Positions 17,641 through 27,191 of a stretch of DNA of 64,000 nucleotides are shown one piece after another. The DNA lies in the NCBI GenBank assembly GCA_012510445.1, contig JAAZIA010000045.1:1-64000 (forward strand). Reading direction: 5' to 3'. Below the pieces are notes generated by a model. That model ran no database searches, was not told the origin of the DNA, and saw only the letters and a list, made by a program, of their open reading frames with translations. Every line of letters starts with the position of its first letter. The first letter of the stretch is position 1. Made by a program: the position numbers and the translations under genes. Origin of the DNA: Bacteroidales bacterium. GTDB taxonomy: Bacteria > Bacteroidota > Bacteroidia > Bacteroidales > UBA932.

Positions 17641-18291
17641 ATGATCAAAGCAGATTATATTACAAAGTCATTCGGCAGCGTGCAGGTACTGAAAGGAGTT
17701 TCTCTGGAAGTAGCACCTGCCGAAGTGCTTTGTATAACCGGGGCCAGTGGTGCCGGTAAAACTACTTTTCTACAAATCATAGGAACCCTTTTAAGGCCCG
17801 ATATGGGACAGGTCTGGATTGCAGACACTCCCGTTATGGAGCTTAAGAAAGACCGGTTGGCAGACTTCAGAAACAAACATATTGGGTTTGTTTTTCAGTT
17901 TCATCACTTGCTTCCGGAATTTACAGCGTTGGAAAATGTGTGCATTCCGGGATTGATTGCCAAAGATCCCGCAGATAAGGTGCGGACCAGAGCAAAAGAG
18001 CTTTTGGATTTCTTAGGTATGGGACATAGGATGGAACATAAACCGTCCGAGCTGAGCGGAGGAGAACAGCAACGGGTTGCCGTTGCCCGAGCGCTTGTAA
18101 ACCGTCCTAAAGTATTGCTGGCCGATGAGCCTTCGGGGAATTTAGATACGCGCAACAAAGAGGAGTTGCACCGCTTGTTCTTTCAGTTGCGTGATACCTA
18201 CCGGCAAACCATCGTTCTTGTTTCCCACGACCCGTCACTGGCAACGCTGAGCGACCGCAGCCTGATCATGAGTGATGGCCTTATTTTGTGA
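17641..18291 (+). CDS. lolD: ABC transporter ATP-binding protein, LolD-like
   Basis: The ATPase of a MacB/LolD-class exporter. Complete motifs are present: Walker [10 protein letters not shown] (34-42), Q-loop [18 protein letters not shown], signature LSGGEQQR, Walker [13 protein letters not shown] and the switch histidine in LVSHD. In the Lol system such a subunit energises release of lipoproteins from the inner membrane. The assignment to LolD rests on the [13 protein letters not shown] segment and on the many lipoproteins nearby; no LolC/E permease is encoded here. It starts 16 bp after the EF-G2 gene and overlaps trmN6. Confidence 0.85.
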   Translation: MIKADYITKSFGSVQVLKGVSLEVAPAEVLCITGASGAGKTTFLQIIGTLLRPDMGQVWIADTPVMELKKDRLADFRNKHIGFVFQFHHLLPEFTALENVCIPGLIAKDPADKVRTRAKELLDFLGMGHRMEHKPSELSGGEQQRVAVARALVNRPKVLLADEPSGNLDTRNKEELHRLFFQLRDTYRQTIVLVSHDPSLATLSDRSLIMSDGLIL

Positions 18292-19078
18292 CGTGGAACC
18301 ATTCCGTTTCAAATATTTTTCTCTACAACATCACCGTTCGGCCATGCGGCTGACCACAGACAGCGTGCTGTTAGGCGCTTGGGTACGGACAGGAGCCACA
18401 GCTCAAGCTGTTGTCCATATCACAACTCCCCAAACGGTCTTGGATGTGGGGACAGGTTGCGGTATTCTGGCACTCATGATGGCGCAGCGCTTTCAGCAAG
18501 CCCGTATCTATGCCATAGATATAGACGAACTTTCTGTGCGGGAGGCAAGAGAAAACGTCAGTCTTTCTCCCTGGCCGGAACGTATCTGCATTTTTGAAGG
18601 GGATTTTAGGAGTTTTGTTTTGCCCCATACGTATGATCTGATCATTACCAATCCGCCTTATTTTCGCGGGGCATTACTAAGTTCTTATGCACGGCGTACC
18701 AGAGCACGTCATAGCGACGACAGCAGCATAACGCATGAAGAGTTGCTCAAAGGGGCGGTACACAAGTTGACAGAAGATGGAGTTTTTGCGCTGATTTTGC
18801 CTGCAGATAGAGAAGTTGGTTTTCTTTCCATGGCCCTTAAAGGTTCGGTTCCCCTTTATCCGTCAAGAATTACACGGGTAACTGCCGGCAGCGCCCTAAG
18901 CTGTAACAACAGCACCCTTTGGAGCACTACGGATGAAGAGCCTACACGCGTTTTATTGGAGCTGACAAAAAAACAAACAACGCCCCGGATAGAGACGTTG
19001 CCGATGTATGATAAAGGCAGGGGTAAATACAGCCCGCAATATATGGCGCTTATAAAGGATTTTTACCTTTGGGCTTGA
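18275..19078 (+). CDS. trmN6: tRNA1(Val) adenine(37)-N6-methyltransferase
   Basis: A SAM-dependent methyltransferase of the YfiC/TrmN6 family, which makes m6A37 in tRNA-Val. It has the SAM-binding motif [17 protein letters not shown] and the N6-adenine catalytic motif NPPYF in [13 protein letters not shown]. The segment [15 protein letters not shown] is typical of the family's N-terminus. The track begins at a GTG (18272), but the ATG directly after it at 18275 is preferred. The start overlaps the end of lolD by 17 bp, implying translational coupling. 267 aa. Confidence 0.9.
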   Translation: MALFCDVEPFRFKYFSLQHHRSAMRLTTDSVLLGAWVRTGATAQAVVHITTPQTVLDVGTGCGILALMMAQRFQQARIYAIDIDELSVREARENVSLSPWPERICIFEGDFRSFVLPHTYDLIITNPPYFRGALLSSYARRTRARHSDDSSITHEELLKGAVHKLTEDGVFALILPADREVGFLSMALKGSVPLYPSRITRVTAGSALSCNNSTLWSTTDEEPTRVLLELTKKQTTPRIETLPMYDKGRGKYSPQYMALIKDFYLWA

Positions 19079-19080
19079 AT

Positions 19081-19683
19081 TTACTTGTCTTTTTTCTCCA
19101 GTTGTTTGTTAATAAAATCCCTGAAAATTTTATTGCTAAACTGTTCTTCTGCAAAGTAAAATCCAGCTATTTTTTTGGCAGAAAGGACTTTTAAAAACTT
19201 TTGGTGGTATTCCAACCGTACCCGACTTTCTTCTTCAAAGGTTTGTATAAACCTTTCTAAAGCATTTTCAACGGAAGGCACAGGCTTTGAGGAATGGTCT
19301 TCGCCAAAGGAGCGTAGGCCGGCATCGCGATGATCACCGGCTAGGGTACGTCCTTCCGATGAACCTCTAGGATTTAAAGCTCGGTACATTTCTGTTTTGG
19401 CTTGTCCGCGTTTGTGCATTACGGCTTTAATTTTTCCGTCCAGTTCGTTATACAAGGGCCAGAATTTCTCGGCTTCCTCTGCCGTAAATCCTACTTTTTG
19501 TGTAATGAAAGCTACTTTTTGTGCCTGCAGGGCTTCACTGTAAGCTTTCCTGTCTTTATTAAACTTTTGTGGTTCCTGTGTTTCTTCTGTTGCTTCCATA
19601 GACGGCACCTGGATTTTTATACTTTGTGCACTTACAATAAGCGGGCACAAATATAAAAAGCAGAGTAATAGTAAACGCTTCAT
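19081..19683 (-). CDS. Periplasmic Spy/CpxP-like protein of an ECF sigma operon
   Basis: A 200-aa secreted protein with a signal peptide (MKRLLLLCFLYLCPLIVSAQ). The helical, charged segment KVAFITQKVGFTAEEAEKFW resembles the Bacteroidota family annotated as sensor of ECF-type sigma factor, related to Spy/CpxP stress chaperones. It is the last gene of a sigma, membrane protein, Spy-like operon, and its ATG overlaps the stop of the gene before it (ATGA). A role in envelope stress is inferred from that context. Confidence 0.75.
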   Translation of the reverse strand: MKRLLLLCFLYLCPLIVSAQSIKIQVPSMEATEETQEPQKFNKDRKAYSEALQAQKVAFITQKVGFTAEEAEKFWPLYNELDGKIKAVMHKRGQAKTEMYRALNPRGSSEGRTLAGDHRDAGLRSFGEDHSSKPVPSVENALERFIQTFEEESRVRLEYHQKFLKVLSAKKIAGFYFAEEQFSNKIFRDFINKQLEKKDK

Positions 19684-20150
19684 GGTAAATGTCTTACATC
19701 GTAGATTAAGTTCAAATCAAGGTGTACTGGGTCAAATCCCGGATAGTTCATATAGTCCATAAGGTCTTCTATATCCATATCTAATAAAAAATGGGATTCG
19801 TCATCTTCCGGAAGACCCTCCAACACCAAATCGTATACCTTACGGTGGTCAAGACCCCAGTAAGGCCACTCGCTAAGAATGGATAATTCTTCTGTTTGCA
19901 AGGTGTCTGTCTTGCCTTTGGTAATGGTTATCATCAACAAATAGCCCAGTCCAAACAGAAGTGCAAAAGCAGCTGCTAATTGCAGTTGAGGCAACAACAA
20001 ACGCATAAACGACCGACCTTTTTCCTTGTCAGTTGCTTTTTCCTGAACAGCTGCCGAAGACCAGCGGGCTTCTACTTGTTCAAAGTAGCCCTCCGGAACG
20101 GTGAACGGGTTCTCTTTCAGGTGCGGGTTATTTAGTGTTTTGTTGCTCAT
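19680..20150 (-). CDS. Single-pass membrane protein, probable anti-sigma factor
   Basis: A 156-aa protein with a soluble N-terminal part (NPFTVPEGYFEQVEARW), one transmembrane helix (about 52-76, LAAAFALLFGLGYLLMITITK) and an acidic C-terminal part (EGLPEDDESHFLLDMDIEDL). It lies directly downstream of an ECF sigma factor, and the NPF.VPEGYF motif recurs in Bacteroidota proteins at such loci. I infer that it holds the sigma factor at the membrane. No zinc-binding HxxxCxxC anti-sigma motif is present. Confidence 0.7.
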   Translation of the reverse strand: MSNKTLNNPHLKENPFTVPEGYFEQVEARWSSAAVQEKATDKEKGRSFMRLLLPQLQLAAAFALLFGLGYLLMITITKGKTDTLQTEELSILSEWPYWGLDHRKVYDLVLEGLPEDDESHFLLDMDIEDLMDYMNYPGFDPVHLDLNLIYDVRHLP

Positions 20151-20185
20151 TATTCAATCGTTAGACAGATATAAAATCAAAAGGT

Positions 20186-20710
20186 TTAAAGGAGTAACTC
20201 CCGCAGTGTTTTCTGTACTTTTGTATAGGCATGATGGTAAGAGGCCTTCAAAGCACCTACAGAGGTCCCTAAAATTTGTGACATATCTTCGTACTTTATC
20301 TCGTCAAAATAACGCATGTTAAATACAAGACGCTGTTTTGACGGTAAACGTTGAATGGCTTCCTGTAAAGCTTTCTGTATTTGATCTCCGGAAAAATAAG
20401 AGGTGTCTGCTTCCAGGCGTTCTTCAACCGACAGGTTGGTATAGGCCTTGTTTTTCTTAAGAAAGGTCAATACTTCATTGGTAGCAATGCGATACAACCA
20501 GGTAAACAACTGTGATTTCCATCGGAAAGAAGGCAGTCCGGTCCATGCTTTTATGAGGGTGTTTTGCAGCACATCGTCTGCATCGTCATGCGACAGGACC
20601 ATTTTGCGAATATGCCAGTACAAACGCCGGCTGTATTGCCGTACAACCTCTTCAAAAGCCTGATTGTACAGCCCCTCTTCGCATAATTCCCGTAATTCTT
20701 TGTCTGACAT
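20186..20710 (-). CDS. ECF-type RNA polymerase sigma factor
   Basis: A 174-aa sigma-70-family factor with region 2 (ADDVLQNTLIKAWTGLPSF, then WLYRIATNEVLTFLKK) and region 4 (LPSKQRLVFNMRYFDEIKYE, then MSQILGTSVGALKASYHHA). It directs transcription of a specific regulon. The track begins at a GTG at 20713; the ATG at 20710 is preferred. It follows the transketolase C-terminal gene by under 20 bp on the same strand, so read-through from the transketolase operon is likely. Confidence 0.93.
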   Translation of the reverse strand: MSDKELRELCEEGLYNQAFEEVVRQYSRRLYWHIRKMVLSHDDADDVLQNTLIKAWTGLPSFRWKSQLFTWLYRIATNEVLTFLKKNKAYTNLSVEERLEADTSYFSGDQIQKALQEAIQRLPSKQRLVFNMRYFDEIKYEDMSQILGTSVGALKASYHHAYTKVQKTLRELLL

Positions 20711-20727
20711 CACCCTGTGTTAAGAGT

Positions 20728-21669
20728 TTACTTTTTTAACTCCAGTACTTTCTCAACAATACCTGCGGCATTTAGTCCGTAATGGTCCATTAATTCGGCC
20801 GGTTTTCCGCTCTGTCCAAAGCCTTCTTCCATAGCTACCATTCGCATGGGAACGGGGGAGTGCCTTGCTAGCAGACTAGCCGTTTTTTCTCCAAGTCCTC
20901 CTGTTATCAAATGTTCTTCTGCCGTAACTACGGCCCCTGTTTTCCGGGCCGAGTCCAGGATGGCTTTTTTATCCAAAGGCGTTATGGTGTGAATGTTGAT
21001 CAGTTCTACGCTAATGCCCTGTTGGCCCAGAATGCGAACGGCCTCTAAAGCTTCCCAAACCAGGTGTCCTGTAGCCAACAGTGTGACGTCTTCTCCAGGA
21101 TGCACAATCCAAGCTTTTCCTATAGTAAACGTGGCATCTGCCGGGGTGAAATTGGGAACGGACGGCCTTCCAAAACGCAAATACAAAGGTCCTTCCCACG
21201 CTGCCGCTGCCAGCGTTGCCAGACGCGTCTGGTTGTAATCGCAAGGGTTAACAACAGCCATATGGGGGAGGGCTCTTGTCAGAGCTATGTCTTCCATGGT
21301 TTGATGAGTGGCTCCGTCTTCTCCCAGCGTGATGCCTGCATGCGAGGCAGCAATTTTAACGTTGGCGTGTGAGTAGCAAACCGATTGCCTTAATTGGTCG
21401 TATACGCGTCCCGTAGCAAACTCGGCAAACGTCCCCACAAAGGGAATGTATCCTGTAATGGCCAGGCCGGCAGCCACTCCCATCATGTTGGCCTCGGCAA
21501 TACCGCATTGAAAAAAGCGATAAGGGTATTGAGCTGCAAATTGTTCCATTTTTAAAGAACCGGTCAAATCTGCACATAAAGCCACTACAGCGGGGTTTTT
21601 GCTGCCCAGTTCAAAAAGTCCGGCACCAAACCCGGAACGTGTATCTTTATTTCCTATGTTTTTCATCAT
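20728..21669 (-). CDS. Transketolase, C-terminal subunit
   Basis: The pyrimidine-binding and C-terminal half of transketolase, 313 aa, of the non-oxidative pentose phosphate pathway. The [19 protein letters not shown] segment carries the conserved glutamate that activates thiamine diphosphate. [20 protein letters not shown] is the typical substrate-site region. The gene encoding the other half lies 9 bp upstream, so the enzyme is split into two chains. Confidence 0.94.
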   Translation of the reverse strand: MMKNIGNKDTRSGFGAGLFELGSKNPAVVALCADLTGSLKMEQFAAQYPYRFFQCGIAEANMMGVAAGLAITGYIPFVGTFAEFATGRVYDQLRQSVCYSHANVKIAASHAGITLGEDGATHQTMEDIALTRALPHMAVVNPCDYNQTRLATLAAAAWEGPLYLRFGRPSVPNFTPADATFTIGKAWIVHPGEDVTLLATGHLVWEALEAVRILGQQGISVELINIHTITPLDKKAILDSARKTGAVVTAEEHLITGGLGEKTASLLARHSPVPMRMVAMEEGFGQSGKPAELMDHYGLNAAGIVEKVLELKK

Positions 21670-21678
21670 CTTTTCTTA

Positions 21679-22521
21679 TTAAAAATCCCCTAACGTTTCC
21701 GGCAGCTGTTCCAAAGCCCGTAACTCTTCTTCTGCAGACGGGGCTTTCCCGTGCCATGCATGTGTTCCTGCCATAAAATCTACGCCCTGTCCCATGTGCG
21801 TATGCATTAGGATCATCATGGGTTTGTCTCGCGGCTGGAGCGAAGCTTTGTAAGCTTCACGTATGGCTTCCGGATTGTGTCCGTCACATTCCCGGACTGT
21901 CCATCCAAACGACTCCCATTTGGCCACCAGGTCTCCCAGGCCGGCCACGTCATTCACCGGTCCGTCAATTTGCTGCCTGTTCCAGTCTGTTATGGCAGTA
22001 AGGTTTCCCAGTTTGTTGTGTGCAGCAAACAAAGCGGCTTCCCATATTTGGCCTTCTTCACTTTCACCGTCTCCAATCAAGACGTACACTTTGTGAGGGT
22101 CTTGCGCCAGTCGTTTTCCCAAGGCTGCTCCGCAGGCAACGGAAAGGCCTTGCCCCAACGATCCGCTGGCTACGTGTACTCCGGGAAGTCCTTCTTCTAT
22201 ACTGGGATGCCCCTGTAACCGGGATCCCAACTTGCGGAAGGTGCTTAATTCTTCTATAGGAAAATAACCCATCCTGGCCAGCAAACTGTAATACAAAGGC
22301 GTGATATGGCCAATGGAAAGAAAAAACATGTCTGTGTTTTTACCGTCACGCCTCCATTGGGCGGGACTTTGTTGCAGGAATTCTGCAAAAAGTAAGGTTA
22401 AAAAATCGGTGCTACTGAGTGAGCCTCCGGGATGTCCGCTTTTGGCAGCTGTCACCATCCGTATGATGTCTCGGCGTATTTGTGATGTAAGGTCTGAGAG
22501 GGGGGGATTCTTTTGCTCCAT
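21679..22521 (-). CDS. Transketolase, N-terminal (thiamine diphosphate-binding) subunit
   Basis: The diphosphate-binding half of transketolase, 280 aa. Its ThDP/Mg2+ motif begins [17 protein letters not shown]. Substrate-site histidines lie in [16 protein letters not shown] and [13 protein letters not shown]. It precedes the C-terminal subunit. A TATCTTTG box lies 23 nt before the ATG. Divergent from lepA. Confidence 0.95.
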   Translation of the reverse strand: MEQKNPPLSDLTSQIRRDIIRMVTAAKSGHPGGSLSSTDFLTLLFAEFLQQSPAQWRRDGKNTDMFFLSIGHITPLYYSLLARMGYFPIEELSTFRKLGSRLQGHPSIEEGLPGVHVASGSLGQGLSVACGAALGKRLAQDPHKVYVLIGDGESEEGQIWEAALFAAHNKLGNLTAITDWNRQQIDGPVNDVAGLGDLVAKWESFGWTVRECDGHNPEAIREAYKASLQPRDKPMMILMHTHMGQGVDFMAGTHAWHGKAPSAEEELRALEQLPETLGDF

Positions 22522-22544
22522 GCTGTCTGAATTTGATTATCCCA

Positions 22545-22571
22545 CAAAGATAAAAATTATATTTACCTTTG
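22545..22571. promoter_or_regulatory. Divergent transketolase / lepA promoters
   Basis: TATCTTTG on the minus strand (22545-22552) serves the transketolase gene. TACCTTTG on the plus strand (22564-22571) serves lepA and ends 8 nt before its ATG. Spacing between boxes is 11 bp. Confidence 0.72.
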
Positions 22572-22579
22572 TCCCACCT

Positions 22580-24367
22580 ATGAAGAACATCAGAAATTTC
22601 TGCATTATTGCCCATATTGATCACGGGAAGAGTACTTTGGCAGACCGCTTGTTGGAGCTAACCCATACGGTAGATGAGCGTGACATGGAAGCCCGGGTTC
22701 TGGACAGTATGGACCTGGAGAAAGAAAAAGGGATTACTATAAAATCCCATGCCATACAATTGGATTACGAACATAACGGAGAAAAACACATACTGAACCT
22801 GCTGGACACACCGGGACACGTAGATTTTTCCTATGAAGTATCCAGGGCTATTGCTTCTTGTGAAGGTGCTCTGTTGGTAGTGGATGCTACACAGGGAGTT
22901 CAGGCCCAAACCATATCTAACTTATACCTGGCCATTTCGCATAACCTGGAAATAGTACCGGTGCTGAATAAAATTGACATGGAATCGGCTATGATAGATG
23001 TGGTTCAGGACCAAATCATGGATCTTTTAGGGTGTGAGAAGGAGGAAATTCTGCACATAAGTGCCCGTACAGGAGAGGGTGTTTCAGAATTGCTCCATGC
23101 CATTATTGAGCGCATTCCGGCACCGCAAGGAGACCCCGATGCACCGTTGCAAGCCCTCATTTTCGACTCTGTTTACAATTCGTACCGAGGCATTATCGGC
23201 TACTTTAGGGTTATGAACGGGTCTATTAAACAAGGCGATAAAGTTAAGTTTTTTAATACCGGGAAAGAGTACGATGCAGACGAGGTAGGGATTCTTAAAA
23301 TCAAGATGATCCCAAGGCAGGAGGTACATACGGGAGATGTGGGGTACATCATATCCGGGATTAAAACAGTATCCGAGGTGAAAGTGGGAGATACCATCAC
23401 TACGGTAGAACGTCCCTGCCAGAAAGCCATCGAAGGGTTTGAAGAGGTAAAACCTATGGTCTTTGCCGGTCTGTACCCGGTAGATACAGACGGCTACGAA
23501 GACCTGAGAGCGGCGTTGGAAAAATTACAGCTGAACGATGCTTCGCTTACTTATGAGCCGGAATCGTCTCTGGCCCTGGGCTTTGGTTTTCGTTGCGGAT
23601 TTTTGGGATTGCTCCATATGGAAATTGTCCAGGAAAGGTTGTTTAGGGAATTTGATTGTGATGTAATCACTACCGTTCCTAACGTTTCCTATAAAGTATA
23701 TACAACGCAGGGAGAAGAATCGGAAGTGCACAACCCTTCCGGGCTGCCCGCAGTAACATTGATTGACCGTATAGAAGAACCTTATATAAGGGCACAGGTT
23801 ATTTCCAAATCGGAGTATTTTGGTCCTATAATGAAACTTTGTCTGGATAAACGTGGTATATTGCTTAACCAACACTTTCTGACTTCAGACCGGGTAGAGC
23901 TTACTTTTAAGATGCCTCTTTCAGAAATAGTGTTCGATTTCTATGATAAACTTAAAAGCGTTTCGCGCGGTTATGCTTCTTTTGATTACCACATAACCGG
24001 GTACGAACAGGCAGACTTGGTCAAATTAGATATCCTTCTGAACGGAGAACAGGTAGATGCCCTTTCTAGCCTTATCCACAGAGCACACTCCTATACGTTT
24101 GGCAGACGCATGTGTGAAAAGTTGAAAGAATTGATTCCGCGTCAACAGTTTGAAATTGCCATTCAGGCAGCTATTGGTGCCAAGATCATTGCACGAGAAA
24201 CGGTAAAGGCTGTAAGGAAAGACGTGACCGCTAAATGCTACGGAGGAGACATAAGCCGTAAACGCAAACTGCTGGAAAAGCAGAAAAAAGGGAAGCGCCG
24301 TATGCGGCAGATTGGCAACGTAGAAGTGCCGCAATCGGCCTTTATGGCCGTCCTCAAGCTGGACTAA
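22580..24367 (+). CDS. lepA: Elongation factor 4 (LepA) back-translocase
   Basis: A ribosome-associated GTPase that acts on stalled or newly initiating ribosomes. From the ATG at 22580 ([10 protein letters not shown]) the protein has 595 aa, the normal length. The longer track ORF runs antisense through the transketolase gene and lacks homology there. The G motifs are canonical: AHIDHGKST (10-18), RGIT-equivalent [18 protein letters not shown] and NKIDM. The C-terminal LepA-specific domain ends in [20 protein letters not shown], the family hallmark. This contrasts with the degenerate EF-G2 nearby. Confidence 0.97.
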   Translation: MKNIRNFCIIAHIDHGKSTLADRLLELTHTVDERDMEARVLDSMDLEKEKGITIKSHAIQLDYEHNGEKHILNLLDTPGHVDFSYEVSRAIASCEGALLVVDATQGVQAQTISNLYLAISHNLEIVPVLNKIDMESAMIDVVQDQIMDLLGCEKEEILHISARTGEGVSELLHAIIERIPAPQGDPDAPLQALIFDSVYNSYRGIIGYFRVMNGSIKQGDKVKFFNTGKEYDADEVGILKIKMIPRQEVHTGDVGYIISGIKTVSEVKVGDTITTVERPCQKAIEGFEEVKPMVFAGLYPVDTDGYEDLRAALEKLQLNDASLTYEPESSLALGFGFRCGFLGLLHMEIVQERLFREFDCDVITTVPNVSYKVYTTQGEESEVHNPSGLPAVTLIDRIEEPYIRAQVISKSEYFGPIMKLCLDKRGILLNQHFLTSDRVELTFKMPLSEIVFDFYDKLKSVSRGYASFDYHITGYEQADLVKLDILLNGEQVDALSSLIHRAHSYTFGRRMCEKLKELIPRQQFEIAIQAAIGAKIIARETVKAVRKDVTAKCYGGDISRKRKLLEKQKKGKRRMRQIGNVEVPQSAFMAVLKLD

Positions 24368-24436
24368 ACCGGTTCTACTCAAACAAAACAGTCTTATTCA
24401 GATCGGGCAGTGCTACTCACGCCGCACAGTGCTTTG

Positions 24437-25018
24437 CTACTCAGAAACATGGAGGTTTCTGAGGGCTCTTCTCACTTTTCTGTCCATTTCTTTTGCCACA
24501 ACGGCCGTACATATCATAAATATAATACTTGCAAAGCCGACACCTGTGAAAACCCCACTCAAAAAATCAGAGACAGGATAGAAGTACCAGTGTTTGAGGC
24601 ATAAGATGCAGGCTATGGAAAAAGCGAGCAGCCGGGTGAAGAAATATTGTAGTTTATGAGCAAACCTTTGTGCTTTCAGGGTGCGTACCAGCTGCTGCAA
24701 AGCGTGCTCCTCAGAGCCCATCACATGTTCTCCTCGTCGGCTGCGCAGGTATATCCAATACCGGCTACGAGCCGCTACTTCTACCCCCGATTCTTTAAGA
24801 AAATCTAAATACCCTTCACGGCTGCCGGCGTAAGGATCTTTTTCTTTCAATTCCAGGTTGTATTCCCAGGCGCCGGGGGTGTCTTTCTCAAAATAGTAAA
24901 ACACATACCTTATTTTAAACAACATCCAGCCATCAAGAGCCATGTCGTTTATCCAGGCTTCTTCCTTTTCGAAATTCCATAAAAAGAAGGGTTTTAGAAC
25001 GCATTTTTTTTCCATCAT
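24437..25018 (-). CDS. DUF2812 membrane protein
   Basis: A 194-aa protein with the DUF2812 pattern: an N-terminal aromatic-rich domain (FFLWNFEKEEAWINDMALDG, then YYFEKDTPGAWEYNLEL) and two hydrophobic helices in the C-terminal half. DUF2812 genes are usually paired with a PadR regulator, as here: the PadR gene ends 8 bp upstream. The start MMEKKCVL at 25018 is preferred to the longer ORF, which runs back into the PadR gene. Function unknown. Confidence 0.85.
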   Translation of the reverse strand: MMEKKCVLKPFFLWNFEKEEAWINDMALDGWMLFKIRYVFYYFEKDTPGAWEYNLELKEKDPYAGSREGYLDFLKESGVEVAARSRYWIYLRSRRGEHVMGSEEHALQQLVRTLKAQRFAHKLQYFFTRLLAFSIACILCLKHWYFYPVSDFLSGVFTGVGFASIIFMICTAVVAKEMDRKVRRALRNLHVSE

Positions 25019-25026
25019 CTTATAGA

Positions 25027-25335
25027 TTATAGATTTAAAAATTTTTCTCCGTTTGTAACAAGCTCTTGCAACCTTCTCCACTCGGCTTGCACCACCTGTT
25101 TGCCCTTAGAGGTAATGATATACTCTTTGCGCCGGCTGTCTTCTTCCACGGGCAGGGGTTTGATCCACCCTTTCTCAAGCATAGTGGAAATAGCTCCGTA
25201 CAACGTGCCGGCAGACAAGTTGAGTCTGCCGTTTGTCAACGTTTTTGTTTCTTGCATAATTCCGTAGCCGTGCAACGGGCGGTGCAATACCAGTAAGGTA
25301 TAAAAGACGGCTTCTGTTAAAACTATACTATTCAT
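25027..25335 (-). CDS. PadR-family transcriptional regulator
   Basis: A small winged-helix repressor of 102 aa. The fold is seen in LTEAVFYTLLVLHRPLHGYG, LSAGTLYGAISTMLEKGWIK and RRKEYIITSKGKQVV. It is the first gene of a two-gene operon with the DUF2812 protein. Autoregulation is likely: palindromes with TATCGG/CCGATA half-sites lie between its -7 box and ATG. The inducer is unknown. Confidence 0.93.
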   Translation of the reverse strand: MNSIVLTEAVFYTLLVLHRPLHGYGIMQETKTLTNGRLNLSAGTLYGAISTMLEKGWIKPLPVEEDSRRKEYIITSKGKQVVQAEWRRLQELVTNGEKFLNL

Positions 25336-25352
25336 GTTAGCTATAAAGAGCT

Positions 25353-25381
25353 CCGATATATCGGCGGCCGATACAAAGGTA
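25353..25381 (-). promoter_or_regulatory. PadR operon promoter with overlapping palindromes
   Basis: A TACCTTTG box (minus strand, 25374-25381) is followed directly by TATCGGC-G-GCCGATA (25359-25373) and the overlapping palindrome CCGATATATCGG (25353-25364). Three CCGATA/TATCGG half-sites thus cover the likely transcription start. The position fits a repressor operator, probably for the PadR protein encoded 18 bp downstream. Confidence 0.62.
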
Positions 25382-25445
25382 GTTAAAAAAAGGAGACAAA
25401 CAAATTTTTATCTCCTTTTCTAATAAGGTGTGAGGTTAAATGGAT

Positions 25446-27095
25446 TTAACGATATTTTGCAAATTCAATATCTTTTGCGGCTTTTTCAGCCAGTGCAGGT
25501 ACTTTGTTGATTTCTGTCATCAGTTCCCTGACTTTAGAAGCTTGTCCCTTGCGTGCAGCAATAACGGCTTTTATGTAGTTGCCGCTTGCACATTTGCAGG
25601 TTGCCATAGCAGCTTCTGCTTTGTCCAGGTTGCCGTTAAGCAGTTGGGCCAATGCACCGTTCATATGGGTTTGACCGTCCAGCTTAGCCAAGGCTTCTTT
25701 GTATTTTCCATTTAGGATATCAAGAGCTCCTTGGTTGTACTTGGCAGTTTCACATCCGGATTTAGCAAAATATTCGGCAGCTTTTCCGTAATTTCCTTTA
25801 CGCATTTCAATAACTCCCAGGTTGTTAGCAACCATGGGGTTGGATGCGTCGCACTTAGCCAGAGCAGCAGCGGCCTCGTTTACCTTCTTTGCGTTCAGGT
25901 AAGCCACTGCCAGGTTGTTGTAGCCTCTGAGCGAGTTGTATTTCTCGGCAGCTTTCTTATACAATGCAATCTTGGTATCGTTGTCATTGGTAAGGGTGGC
26001 AGCGTACAACAGCGCTTCTTCATTCATAGCTTCCATATTGCCGGCTGTCAGTTCAATCAACTCTTCGTCAGAATAGTTGGTAAACTCTACGTTGGCAATC
26101 AAACGTGCACGACGCAGCTTGGGCAATACTTTGTCTTCCAGGATTTTATAAACGGCAGACATGTTTCTGATTTCACGTTCGCGAATAACAGGGTCTGTGT
26201 ACATAGACAGTACGCGCAGGATCAGATCCTTATCACCCAGGTCTGTTTGGCTGACCAATTCTTGGAATCCTTCCCAGTCTTCCCCTTTGGTCTGCAAGCT
26301 CAACTCTCCATCCGGTTTGATTCTGCGGGTAATGGACTGAAACGCTCTTTCCGCACTCTTCATACGGTTTTCCGAGAGTTTTTCGTTGAAATCTACAGGG
26401 CCTTCCGGAGAAGCATAGGCTATAATATCTGTGCCTTTAATGACCCTTCTTTCGTCTTCAGGTAAGTTTTTCAAGAATTCCTGGAACTCTTTGATCTCGG
26501 ATTTTGTTAATTCACGGGCCCTTACTTGCGCAGAGTTCTTTGCGTACATAATGTTTGTTTCTTCTGCTTCCATAATCACCTTTTGGTAATTATCGGGAAT
26601 GATTACAGGCGTTCCGTCAAGCTCAACCCATTTGTAGGTTATGTTTGCACCGTCAGCAATCTTATAGGCTGCAGGATATGGCCATACGTTGTCTTTATAC
26701 AGAACAGCACCACGCAGCTCAAGATGTGATTTGGCCATGCCTTCTACATAGTCAAACTGGATTTTATGCTGAATACGATCTCCGGCAACAGGAATTACGT
26801 TGTAGTTATCCAGGATTTTTTCTCCCTGGAGTCTGAGTGCCTGTGCGGCTACTTCACCACCTTCGTATACTAATACAGGTGTAATTTCCAGCATGGCTTT
26901 GGGGTGGAAATACCCTTCGGGGAAATTTAGGGTGTAGGTAACATCAATTTTATCGGCTATAACTTCAAGGATTTCCGGCTGGCAAGATTTCTCAACGTCA
27001 TCTGCGTATTTTACCATGTCCTTTGGGTTATTACAAGCCATAAGCATCACACCAAAAACGGCAATGCCCAAAAAGCGCAAAAAAGATTTTTTCAT
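25446..27095 (-). CDS. TPR lipoprotein with an OmpA-like middle region
   Basis: A 549-aa lipoprotein. From the ATG at 27095 the signal peptide ends in a lipobox, VMLMACNN. An alternative ATG at 27116 adds seven polar residues. The N-terminal half has beta-rich segments (MLEITPVLVYEGGE). The segment GTDIIAYASPEGPVDFNEKL resembles OmpA C-terminal domains, which bind peptidoglycan. The C-terminal part (about 370-549) has tetratricopeptide-like repeats such as RGYNNLAVAYLNAKKVNEAA. A role linking envelope layers is plausible; function unproven. Confidence 0.75.
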   Translation of the reverse strand: MKKSFLRFLGIAVFGVMLMACNNPKDMVKYADDVEKSCQPEILEVIADKIDVTYTLNFPEGYFHPKAMLEITPVLVYEGGEVAAQALRLQGEKILDNYNVIPVAGDRIQHKIQFDYVEGMAKSHLELRGAVLYKDNVWPYPAAYKIADGANITYKWVELDGTPVIIPDNYQKVIMEAEETNIMYAKNSAQVRARELTKSEIKEFQEFLKNLPEDERRVIKGTDIIAYASPEGPVDFNEKLSENRMKSAERAFQSITRRIKPDGELSLQTKGEDWEGFQELVSQTDLGDKDLILRVLSMYTDPVIREREIRNMSAVYKILEDKVLPKLRRARLIANVEFTNYSDEELIELTAGNMEAMNEEALLYAATLTNDNDTKIALYKKAAEKYNSLRGYNNLAVAYLNAKKVNEAAAALAKCDASNPMVANNLGVIEMRKGNYGKAAEYFAKSGCETAKYNQGALDILNGKYKEALAKLDGQTHMNGALAQLLNGNLDKAEAAMATCKCASGNYIKAVIAARKGQASKVRELMTEINKVPALAEKAAKDIEFAKYR

Positions 27096-27158
27096 AACAA
27101 GTTGATTATTATTCATGTTTCAAGTTAAGTCAGGGAAGTAGACACTTGGTTTAGCTTA

Positions 27159-27186
27159 CAAATATAGGACAAAATTTATATCTTTG
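27159..27186. promoter_or_regulatory. Divergent promoters for the TPR lipoprotein and the sigma-54 activator operon
   Basis: TATATTTG on the minus strand (27159-27166) serves the TPR lipoprotein. TATCTTTG on the plus strand (27179-27186) ends 5 nt before the activator ATG at 27192, so that mRNA should be nearly leaderless. Confidence 0.7.
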
Positions 27187-27191
27187 CAAAG

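Noticed and set aside
19690-19740. tRNA-like T-arm sequence (GGGTCAAATCCCGG)
   Set aside because: No acceptor, D or anticodon arms fit around it, and it is coding sequence of the anti-sigma-like gene.
22301-22579. N-terminal extension of lepA in the ORF track
   Set aside because: The 93 extra codons are antisense to the transketolase gene and include both promoters; LepA homology begins at MKNIRNFC (22580).
25446-26465. Plus-strand ORFs opposite the TPR lipoprotein (e.g. 244 aa)
   Set aside because: Antisense shadows of a well-supported lipoprotein gene with TPR motifs and its own promoter.
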